From CAYGDT01 sp964348745 (GTDB lineage: Bacteria > Patescibacteriota > Gracilibacteria > Peribacterales > Peribacteraceae): a stretch of DNA of 18,251 nucleotides. The stretch spans positions 1-18,251 of the forward strand of contig CAYGDT010000021.1 of assembly GCA_964348745.1 (NCBI GenBank), written 5' to 3'. This document shows, piece after piece, positions 7,764-13,693 of the stretch. Within the stretch, counting starts at the first letter, position 1, and the number at the start of each line of letters is the position of its first letter. The notes below the pieces were generated by a model that did not search any database, was not told the origin of the DNA, and saw nothing but the letters and a program-made list of their open reading frames with translations. The position numbers were made by a program, and so were the translations under genes.

Positions 7764-7851
7764 TACCACGTGTGGCTAGTTTTCGTACACTACACTCCTT
7801 TTGAGTTCGATGAGTATGTAGAGACTGCCAAATAAACAATGACATACCAAT

Positions 7852-8859
7852 CTATGACCCATACCTCTTTACATACCACGCTATCGTCTGCCGTAGTCCC
7901 TCTTCAAAATCCACTTTCGGGCTCCACCCGAGTTTCCGAGTGGACGAAGAATTAAGTGCATAACGCCAGTCGTGCCCTTTGCGATCTTCTACAAAAGAAA
8001 TACGATCGTGCGGTTTCTCCAGCATATCGAGAATCATCTTCACGACCGCAATATTCTCCCATTCCCGATCAATACCAATGTTGAAAAAATGACCGGATCC
8101 CGGTGCTTCATTTGGGTTTGTACACGGTACGTTCTCATCCCAAAATGCCCAACCGGTCGAAAGAATTGTTTCAAGCGCATCGCAATGATCGGTGACATAA
8201 ATCCAATCGCGTTTGTTCTTGCCGTCCCCATATACCGGAATCTGTTGGTTGCGGAGTGCGTTGCGAATGACCGTGGGAATAAATTTTTCATCTGCTTGAT
8301 GCGGACCGAAGTTATTCGTACAACGCGTGACGCATGCATGAATTTTAAATGTGCGCATAGCCGCCATGACCAGGAGTTCTGCGGCAGCCTTGCTGGCGGC
8401 ATAGGGAGAACTGGGAAAGAGCGGATCTCCCACCGTTCTCGGTGCATCGCCGTCACCGATATCCCCATACACTTCGTCCGTTGATATATGGAGCAACCGC
8501 ACGTGCGGATGTGCCTTAATAACTTCGATGAGTGCCTGCGTACCGATGACATTCGTATGCAAAAACGGCGTCGCATCGGAGATGGAATTGTCCACATGCG
8601 ATTCGGCGGCGAAGTTGACGATGGTATCGATGGCATGATCTTCGATGATGGATGTGACGAGCGCCTGATCGGCGATATCCCCTTCGATAAAGGTGATTCG
8701 ATCTGAAACAGGATCTAGAAAACTCATATCTGCCGCATACGTCAAAAGATCAAGAACGACCACCGAATCCTTCGGATGCGCGGCAACGTGCCGCAGTACA
8801 AAGTGCGACCCGATAAAGCCTGCTCCTCCAGTTACAAGAAGATTCGTCATTTCAGCCAT
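7852..8859 (-). CDS. rmlB: dTDP-glucose 4,6-dehydratase
   Basis: Converts dTDP-glucose to dTDP-4-keto-6-deoxyglucose, the second step towards dTDP-rhamnose and other deoxysugars, in the cytoplasm with bound NAD+. It is an extended short-chain dehydrogenase: TGGAGFIG (10-17) binds NAD+, TDEVYGD (127-133) and YAASK (Y153, K157) form the catalytic set, and the family signatures TRCTNNFGPHQ (178-188), RDWIYVTDH (217-225) and GHDWRYA (295-301) are present. The length of 335 aa is normal. I chose the ATG at 8859; 8850 (MTNLLVTGG) is equally possible. The frame also stays open to 8946, but that extension would run through the palindrome at 8868-8899 to within 5 bp of rmlA, so it is unlikely. It is divergent from rmlA, which makes its substrate. 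rmlC and rmlD are not in the window. Confidence 0.95.
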   Translation of the reverse strand: MAEMTNLLVTGGAGFIGSHFVLRHVAAHPKDSVVVLDLLTYAADMSFLDPVSDRITFIEGDIADQALVTSIIEDHAIDTIVNFAAESHVDNSISDATPFLHTNVIGTQALIEVIKAHPHVRLLHISTDEVYGDIGDGDAPRTVGDPLFPSSPYAASKAAAELLVMAAMRTFKIHACVTRCTNNFGPHQADEKFIPTVIRNALRNQQIPVYGDGKNKRDWIYVTDHCDALETILSTGWAFWDENVPCTNPNEAPGSGHFFNIGIDREWENIAVVKMILDMLEKPHDRISFVEDRKGHDWRYALNSSSTRKLGWSPKVDFEEGLRQTIAWYVKRYGS

Positions 8860-8867
8860 AGAATAGC

Positions 8868-8899
8868 GAGTAATCGAGTACTCGAGTACTCGATTACTC
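8868..8899. promoter_or_regulatory. Perfect 32-bp palindrome between divergent rmlB and rmlA
   Basis: The 16-bp half GAGTAATCGAGTACTC is followed directly by its exact reverse complement with no spacer. It also reads as degenerate 8-bp units (cgagtaat, cgagtact, cgagtact, cgattact, then caagtatt). It lies between the ATG of rmlB and the candidate rmlB -10, so it would be in the rmlB leader or act as an operator for both genes. It could equally be one more of the short-repeat insertions in this region. Confidence 0.75.
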
Positions 8900-8900
8900 A

Positions 8901-8930
8901 AGTATTCGGAATGCTTGCTACAAGCATCAA
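8901..8930 (-). promoter_or_regulatory. Possible rmlB promoter
   Basis: On the minus strand TTGATG (8930-8925) and AATACT (8906-8901) match the -35 and -10 boxes at 4 of 6 positions each, with 18-bp spacing. The start point would fall inside the 32-bp palindrome, giving a leader of roughly 35 nt. It overlaps the rmlA promoter on the other strand. Confidence 0.3.
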
Positions 8931-8943
8931 AAGTCATTATGAT
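8911..8943 (+). promoter_or_regulatory. Predicted rmlA promoter with an inverted repeat over the -35 box
   Basis: TTGCTA (8915-8920), a 17-bp spacer and TATGAT (8938-8943) lie 8 nt before the rmlA ATG at 8952, predicting a leaderless transcript. The -35 box lies within a perfect inverted repeat, ATGCTTG-cta-CAAGCAT (8911-8927), which looks like an operator. Confidence 0.6.
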
Positions 8944-8951
8944 CACACTCC

Positions 8952-9833
8952 ATGAAAGGAGTCCTCATTTGCGGCGGGCTGGGCACAAGGCTCAAACCAC
9001 TCACGGACGTGACCAACAAGTCGCTGCTTCCCGTGTATGATCAACCGCTCATTCACTATCCACTCAAAGTCCTCCTCAATGCGGGCATCAGCGAAATCAT
9101 GATCGTGACGGGGCCGGAACACATCGACCAGCTGACGGGATTTTTAGGAAGCGGATCGCGCATGTATTGCAAATTCACCTACAGAGTTCAAGACGAACCA
9201 CGAGGTATCGCCCATGCACTCGGCATGGCAGAAGAGTTTACTGCTGGGCACAGCATTTGCGCCCTGCTTGGAGACAATATCTACTTTGATCAACTGGCGC
9301 CATCGATTCGCGCATTCCAGGGCGGCGGACATATCTTTGTAAAACAGGTCGATGATCCGCATCGGTTCGGCGTTGTGGAAATGCAAAACGGACAGGTGGT
9401 CGGCATCGAAGAAAAACCGCAGCAGCCGCGCAGCAATCTCGCACAGACCGGATGCTACATCTACGACAACGATTGTTTCTCCATCATCCGCAATCTGCAT
9501 CCCTCCCCGCGCGGTGAGCTGGAAATTACCGACGTTTCCAAGGCGTACCTACAGCAAGGACGTCTGACGGCAACGGTGTTACAGGATGAATGGGTCGATG
9601 CGGGAACGTTCGAAAGTCTGCATAAAGCAGCGATTTTGGTACGAGAACGCAAACTCGCTCAGCACCAAGAGAAGATTAGTGCAACCGTGCAAACTGTGCA
9701 GCAATCAACACCCCCTCCTGCGCCCATCCAACCTTCCCGACCTGTCCAACCTATCGAACCTTCCCGACCTATTGAACCTGTCCAACCCCCATCCACTCCA
9801 ATGCCTTCATGGATCATGCAGGGACCGCAGTAA
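8952..9833 (+). CDS. rmlA: Glucose-1-phosphate thymidylyltransferase with proline-rich repeat tail
   Basis: Makes dTDP-glucose from dTTP and glucose-1-phosphate, supplying RmlB. It is a nucleotidyltransferase fold enzyme with GGLGTRLKPLT (8-18) for the triphosphate, KSLLPVYDQP (23-32), GDN with metal-binding D108, GIEEKP (151-156) and WVDAGT (D216). Residues 1-240 cover the catalytic unit, close to the shorter sugar-1-phosphate nucleotidylyltransferases. From about 250 to 293 there is an unusual tail of Pro-rich PSRPxxPIEP repeats, encoded by a 9-bp tandem repeat at 9726-9788. A leaderless promoter precedes it. The next gene starts 8 nt after the stop and is probably co-transcribed. Exact family sub-type (RmlA versus another dTDP-sugar or UDP-sugar pyrophosphorylase) is inferred mainly from pairing with rmlB. 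Confidence 0.9.
   Translation: MKGVLICGGLGTRLKPLTDVTNKSLLPVYDQPLIHYPLKVLLNAGISEIMIVTGPEHIDQLTGFLGSGSRMYCKFTYRVQDEPRGIAHALGMAEEFTAGHSICALLGDNIYFDQLAPSIRAFQGGGHIFVKQVDDPHRFGVVEMQNGQVVGIEEKPQQPRSNLAQTGCYIYDNDCFSIIRNLHPSPRGELEITDVSKAYLQQGRLTATVLQDEWVDAGTFESLHKAAILVRERKLAQHQEKISATVQTVQQSTPPPAPIQPSRPVQPIEPSRPIEPVQPPSTPMPSWIMQGPQ
9726..9788. repeat. 9-bp tandem repeat encoding the RmlA tail (7 units)
   Basis: Seven 9-bp units: atccaacct, tcccgacct, gtccaacct, atcgaacct, tcccgacct, attgaacct, gtccaaccc. They read in frame as IQPSRPVQPIEPSRPIEPVQP. Nine-bp units keep the frame at any copy number. Confidence 0.95.
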
Positions 9834-9841
9834 TCTGACAT

Positions 9842-10354
9842 ATGCCTGAAAAACTTGATCCATTGACCGGCCGGGAGCAAGAATTCCCATCAGGCAGCTT
9901 TGAGGATGCGCTCAGTTTGGTACAATCACAGAAAGGCCTGCGTAGATTTGCAACACAAGCATCAAGAAATGAAACTGAAATATATGTTAATTTTCGACTG
10001 CAATTTATTACTGAGAAGCAGATCAATTTTGGGTTCTTAGATGATGCAGAGTTCACTGTAAGAAGTATGAGCATGCCGTACGTGCGTTGTATAGCATGGG
10101 AAGATATGGCAACATCGGCCAACGCGGAAATGCGCTGGTCGGACGCCCTGAGATTTTTCGAAAATAGCTTGGGTGAAATTCCCGCAGAAGATGCAATCTC
10201 TCAAGATACATTGGTAGAGTTAGGATTAGTAATCCCTGAAGAATGGTATAAAAAGAGAGACCGAATGATTGAACATGCCACTCGTATGAGAGAAACGATA
10301 CGAAAGTGTTTTGCCCATCATTCAAAGGAGGAATCGCAGACACGACAAAGCTAA
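9842..10354 (+). CDS. Unknown 170-aa protein downstream of rmlA
   Basis: Not recognised. It starts 8 nt after the rmlA stop, on the same strand, so it is probably in the rmlA transcript. The product is a soluble, mixed alpha/beta protein without signal peptide or membrane segment. Residues 46-75 look like beta strands (EIYVNFRLQFITEKQINFGF); 85-120 is helical with aromatic residues (AWEDMATSANAEMRWSDALR); the C-terminal 45 residues are a charged helix (EEWYKKRDRMIEHATRMRETIRKC in part). No catalytic motif is evident. Its codon use and A/T content look closer to the island genes than to rmlA, by eye. The TAA stop at 10352-10354 overlaps the TAG stop of the convergent glycosyltransferase gene (10351-10353). 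Confidence 0.7.
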   Translation: MPEKLDPLTGREQEFPSGSFEDALSLVQSQKGLRRFATQASRNETEIYVNFRLQFITEKQINFGFLDDAEFTVRSMSMPYVRCIAWEDMATSANAEMRWSDALRFFENSLGEIPAEDAISQDTLVELGLVIPEEWYKKRDRMIEHATRMRETIRKCFAHHSKEESQTRQS

Positions 10355-11412
10355 TACAGCTTCGCATACTTTGCAGCAATGTCATTCCAATCGTAGCGCT
10401 GCGCATTTTTTGTACCACATGCACTCAGTTGCTCGCGGAGCTTGTCGTCGAGGAACAGTTTTGAGATCGCATCGGCAGCAGACTGCGGATCATCCGGCGA
10501 AACGAGGATACCCGTTCGTCCTTGTTCAATGATATCGGGGATTCCCCCGACCGATGTCGCGATCACAGCGCATCCTGCAGCCTGCGCTTCCAGAAAAACG
10601 TTTCCCAACGCTTCCGAACGCGAGAGGCCACAGAAAATCTCTGCCGCTGTGTACTCCTCTGCAATTTTATCCGCAGGAATGTAGCCAAGAAACTCAACGC
10701 GATCTGCGATGCCCAATTTTTGAGCCAACTGCTTCAATACAATGCGCTGAGAACCATCGCCGACAATTTTCAATTTTTCCCAAAGGGACTGCCTTCGGTA
10801 GCAATTTTGAATTTTCAATTTTACGAGCGCAGCGAGCAACGTATCTACGCCTTTTTGTCGTTCCAATCGTCCGACAAAAAGAATCCTCCCCGACACTTTT
10901 TCCACACGCTTTCTTGCTTCTTCAAATACACGCACATCAATTCCATTGGGAATCTTGATCACTGTATCCTCACGATAGGGCTGCACGATATCCACCAACG
11001 CCGTACTGATTGCCGTTACCTGGTCCGCCGACCGTACGATCCACCCCTTCAGAAAACTCCTGTTAGTGGTCTGACAAGTGAGAATCTTCTTCGGCGCACG
11101 ACACAACACTAATGCAAGACCAGCGAAAGTTTCTAAAATCGCATGCACGACATCAGGTTTGATCCGCGCTACGACGATCGGCGCAAGGAACGGATACAGC
11201 CATTTATCAATCACCGAAACCCCAACCCCGACCCTGACAATCGGAATCTTCCCATTGAGCATATCGCGCTTAGGAAGATTGCGCCGCATGCGAGCCGTGA
11301 CGATGGTGAAATCGAATTGATCACTGAGTGCCAATGGCACTTCCTCCGCGCAGGCTTCTGCGCCGCTGCGCATGGGAGAGAGGAATGCCGAGAGAATAAT
11401 GATCTTCTTCAT
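10351..11412 (-). CDS. GT4-family glycosyltransferase with a 15-residue in-frame insertion
   Basis: A GT-B fold glycosyltransferase for envelope glycan assembly, last gene of the five-gene minus operon. The N-terminal domain begins MKKIIILSAFLSPMRSGAEA; IPNGID at 154-159 leads to the C-terminal domain with GRLERQKGVDTLLAAL (181-196), LKIVGDG (214-220) and the donor-binding E-x7-E motif EALGNVFLE (E267, E275). The 353-aa length is normal. Residues about 201-215 (QNCYRRQSLWEKLKI) are an insertion: the strand KLKI occurs before and after it, because a hairpin element is flanked by 13-bp direct repeats. It starts 9 nt after the preceding glycosyltransferase gene. A GGAGG lies before the ATG but only 1 nt away, too close for normal use. 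The sugar specificity cannot be told. Confidence 0.9.
   Translation of the reverse strand: MKKIIILSAFLSPMRSGAEACAEEVPLALSDQFDFTIVTARMRRNLPKRDMLNGKIPIVRVGVGVSVIDKWLYPFLAPIVVARIKPDVVHAILETFAGLALVLCRAPKKILTCQTTNRSFLKGWIVRSADQVTAISTALVDIVQPYREDTVIKIPNGIDVRVFEEARKRVEKVSGRILFVGRLERQKGVDTLLAALVKLKIQNCYRRQSLWEKLKIVGDGSQRIVLKQLAQKLGIADRVEFLGYIPADKIAEEYTAAEIFCGLSRSEALGNVFLEAQAAGCAVIATSVGGIPDIIEQGRTGILVSPDDPQSAADAISKLFLDDKLREQLSACGTKNAQRYDWNDIAAKYAKLY
10764..10822. repeat. Hairpin element flanked by 13-bp direct repeats, inserted in a GT4 gene
   Basis: On the plus strand AATTTTCAATTTT occurs at 10765-10777 and exactly again at 10810-10822, 45 bp apart. Between them is a stem-loop, CCAAAGG-gactg-CCTTCGG (10780-10798, 6 of 7 pairs). 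The flanks are themselves heptads of caatttt. The 45-bp offset is 15 codons, so the coding frame is kept and the strand KLKI is duplicated. The layout looks like a target-site-duplicating or slippage-derived insertion. Confidence 0.85.
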
Positions 11413-11421
11413 ACCTCCAGT

Positions 11422-12618
11422 TTACGCTTTGATTTCCCCGGTTTCTCCGGTTTCCTTGGTTTCCTTGGTTCCCTCTATCTCTTCAAACAATTCCCTGTAC
11501 TGCTCCCCCACCACCTTCCAATCAAACACTTCGTCTATTCTTTTCTTCGCCGCCTGCCCGAGAGATTTTCGCTTGGCAGGATCATCCATGAGCCTGCGTA
11601 CATGCGCCGCAAGTGCCGCGCGGTCCCCCGCCGGATACAGTAATCCCGAGACGCCGCGTTGTATCAAAAATCCATTGCCACCGACTTCGGTTGCGACAAT
11701 GGCACAGCTCGATGCCATTGCCTCCATGATCGCATTGCTCAAGCCCTCGCTATGACTCGGCATGACGAAGATATCCGTAGAAGAAAGGATTGCGGGGATA
11801 TCGTGACGGAGTCCCGTAAACACCGCATCTCGCTCATACTGTTGCACGAGAGGATGACTGTCTTTGTACCAACCGACAACTTGTAACATCATGTCAGGAT
11901 AGTCTTTCTTGAGTGGAACAAGCGCCGCAAGGAAATCATCAACACCTTTTATGGATTCCAAGCGACCGACGTAGGTAATCGTGATTGGTGATTGGTGATT
12001 GGTGATTGGTGATTGGTGATTGGTGATTGGGGATTGGTGATTGGTGATTGGTGATTGGTATTGTGAGCTATCAATTCCGGTAGGAATAACCTGTGTTTTT
12101 TGTCCAATGCATAATTGTCTGAGCAGTGCGGGCGGTTGCGGATGAAACAAGACGACGCGAGAAGCGCTGAGTAAAATCAGCCAGCCGCCGGTCCACGCGT
12201 AGATTGCCGCGCAGATTCTGGGAAGTAGACCTCTGGGCCACCACGTCATGCCTACAAACGCATCGGTGATCACAATCACCCTGTGACCCGTAAGCTTCAA
12301 CCAGATCACCGAAAACGAAGACCAGAACAGCAATTTATTTGCCACGATGATGGCGGGTTTTTCTTCGGCAATTATTCGGAACACCTTGCCGGTAAATCCG
12401 AAGGCAATCCCGTAATTCCAAGGATCAGGCAGAAAATAATCTTTGCAGGAATGCACCGTAAGCGTCTCGCTGATCTTCTCAGTGCGGGTTTGGAAACCCA
12501 TGCAGACGACGACGACCTTGTAGCCAATACGCTGCCACAATTCTGCAAGCTTGAAAGAACTCACCATCCAACGATGATCTTCTTTCCAATACGGTGATAT
12601 CAGCAGGATAGATTTCAT
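11422..12618 (-). CDS. GT4-family glycosyltransferase with (SPITNHQ)n linker
   Basis: A second GT-B glycosyltransferase of the operon, 398 aa. The N-terminal domain starts MKSILLISPYWKEDHRW; the C-terminal domain carries TYVGRLESIKGVDDFLAAL (214-232), VVGW (247-250) and the E-x7-E motif EGLSNAIME (E291, E299) of the donor site. Between IPTGID (178-183) and TYVGRL lies residues 188-213, four copies of SPITNHQ-like sequence encoded by 11 heptads at 11981-12057. This is the hinge between the two Rossmann domains, where extra length is easiest to bear. A second repeat, KETKETGETGE, forms the C-terminus (383-396). Residues 133-155 are hydrophobic enough for membrane association. It follows the DUF2304 gene by 35 nt and precedes the next glycosyltransferase by 9 nt. 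Confidence 0.9.
   Translation of the reverse strand: MKSILLISPYWKEDHRWMVSSFKLAELWQRIGYKVVVVCMGFQTRTEKISETLTVHSCKDYFLPDPWNYGIAFGFTGKVFRIIAEEKPAIIVANKLLFWSSFSVIWLKLTGHRVIVITDAFVGMTWWPRGLLPRICAAIYAWTGGWLILLSASRVVLFHPQPPALLRQLCIGQKTQVIPTGIDSSQYQSPITNHQSPITNHQSPITNHQSPITITYVGRLESIKGVDDFLAALVPLKKDYPDMMLQVVGWYKDSHPLVQQYERDAVFTGLRHDIPAILSSTDIFVMPSHSEGLSNAIMEAMASSCAIVATEVGGNGFLIQRGVSGLLYPAGDRAALAAHVRRLMDDPAKRKSLGQAAKKRIDEVFDWKVVGEQYRELFEEIEGTKETKETGETGEIKA
11433..11468. repeat. 9-bp tandem repeat at the 3' end of the GT4 gene (4 units)
   Basis: Units tttccccgg, tttctccgg, tttccttgg, tttccttgg. On the minus strand they encode the TKE-TKE-TGE-TGE tail directly before the stop codon. Confidence 0.93.
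11981..12057. repeat. 11-unit heptad repeat inside the GT4 gene
   Basis: Eleven tandem copies of gtgattg, all identical except the eighth (gggattg, 12030-12036). On the minus strand the tract reads SPITNHQ per 21 bp and stays in frame. The near-identity shows recent expansion or strong homogenisation. Confidence 0.97.
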
Positions 12619-12653
12619 AAATGCATTTCACGTTGATATGAGGAGCTTGGTTT

Positions 12654-13019
12654 TCATCCTGCTTTCTTCCTATTGAATTCTTCATTGGTATCCATATTCT
12701 TCAATGCCAGCTTTCTGATCACTCTGGTCTGCCGCTGTTCCAATGCTTCCAGACGAATGATGAGATAGAAGATCAGAAATAGAACGACACCAATCAACGT
12801 GAAAACGACGGCGTTTTCACGGTTTTTAATACCCGTCGCCGCGGAAAGATAGTCGATGGAATCCGGGTAGATGGCGATGCCGGCGATAGAGCCCCAAAAG
12901 AGCGTCCAGAGGGTAGCTTCCCAAATGGTTTTCTGCTGACGGAATACGAGATTCCACGCGTAGACGATGACGATAAACGCGATGAGCGGCGTGATGATTT
13001 GATACGCGGTGAACTGCAT
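12654..13019 (-). CDS. DUF2304 family membrane protein
   Basis: A 121-aa membrane protein with three hydrophobic segments (about 8-26, 34-51 and 69-89) and a charged cytosolic C-terminal helix (91-121). The pattern fits DUF2304: aromatic residues in helix 1, a proline-rich turn (IYPDSIDYLSAATGI, 50-64) with the G-I-K-N-R-E-N motif, then a long third helix and the basic end. Members of this family are usually encoded next to a GT2 polyprenyl-phosphate glycosyltransferase and are thought to act with it, perhaps as a membrane anchor; here the GT2 gene ends 2 nt upstream, so the two are surely co-transcribed. The biochemical role of the family is not established. Confidence 0.85.
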   Translation of the reverse strand: MQFTAYQIITPLIAFIVIVYAWNLVFRQQKTIWEATLWTLFWGSIAGIAIYPDSIDYLSAATGIKNRENAVVFTLIGVVLFLIFYLIIRLEALEQRQTRVIRKLALKNMDTNEEFNRKKAG

Positions 13020-13021
13020 AA

Positions 13022-13690
13022 CTAGCGGAGGAAGGAACGAAGAAGAATACGGAGAGCTGTCTTAACGCCGTTGGCGAAGGATTGCCCTTTGGCGAGCGTA
13101 TATTCCGAGTAGAGAACCTTGGCGGGAACTTGGACAATCCGCCACTGATGCTGCGCACACTCTCGCACGATTTCGGTGCAGAACTCGTAGCCACTCATAC
13201 GCAGATCCAACTGGACGACCGCCTTGGGGCCGAAGACTTTAAACCCGCACTGACTGTCACTCACCCACAGACCCGTCGCTGCAAAGGTAATCAGATTTCC
13301 CACCCCGTTAAAAAATCTGCGAATAAGGGGGATACTGTTTTTCCGTCCGAATCTGTTGGCGAAAACGACGTCCGCTTTCCCATCCAGAATCGGCTTGAGA
13401 AGCGCGGGGATATCGTCGGTACTGTGCTGCTCATCGGCATCGAGCGTCACAATGACCTGTGCTCCAAGTTCGCGCGCGGCATCCACTCCCGTCATCGTCG
13501 CTGCCCCTGCCCCGCAATTTTCCATGTGTCGGATCACGATTGCTCCGGCATCGCTTGCAACCTGTACGGTGTTATCAGAAGAACCGTCGTCGACGACAAT
13601 GACAATGTTGACGTACTTTTTTGCATCGGCGACAACCTTGCCGACGCGCGTCGCTTCGTTATACGCCGGAATAACAGCAACGGTCTTCAT
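13022..13690 (-). CDS. GT2-family polyprenyl-phosphate glycosyltransferase (dolichol-phosphate mannose synthase-like)
   Basis: Should transfer a sugar from a nucleotide donor to an undecaprenyl/polyprenyl phosphate at the inner face of the membrane. The 222-aa protein begins VAVIPAYNEA (4-13), has DDGSSDNT (34-41), the metal-binding DAD in VTLDADEQH (81-89; the family usually has DADGQH), ANRFG (111-115) and SDSQCGFKVF (144-153), all typical of the DPM1/GT2 group. There is no membrane segment, so it probably docks on the DUF2304 partner encoded 2 nt downstream. Its start lies 3 nt after the stop of the GT-C gene, giving tight translational coupling. The lipid-linked sugar it makes is the likely donor for the GT-C enzyme. 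The sugar is unknown. Confidence 0.9.
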   Translation of the reverse strand: MKTVAVIPAYNEATRVGKVVADAKKYVNIVIVVDDGSSDNTVQVASDAGAIVIRHMENCGAGAATMTGVDAARELGAQVIVTLDADEQHSTDDIPALLKPILDGKADVVFANRFGRKNSIPLIRRFFNGVGNLITFAATGLWVSDSQCGFKVFGPKAVVQLDLRMSGYEFCTEIVRECAQHQWRIVQVPAKVLYSEYTLAKGQSFANGVKTALRILLRSFLR

Positions 13691-13693
13691 TGC

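Noticed and set aside
7764..7851. Intrinsic terminator between gene E and rmlB
   Set aside because: A short CCAC-gt-GTGG stem near 7766 is followed by only four T residues; the stem is too weak to call.
8860..8946. N-terminal extension of RmlB to the ATG at 8946
   Set aside because: It would translate the 32-bp palindrome, leave 5 bp to rmlA and precede the conserved NAD-binding start; family length argues for 8859 or 8850.
11981..12057. CRISPR-like array
   Set aside because: The units are contiguous 7-bp repeats without spacers and are coding.
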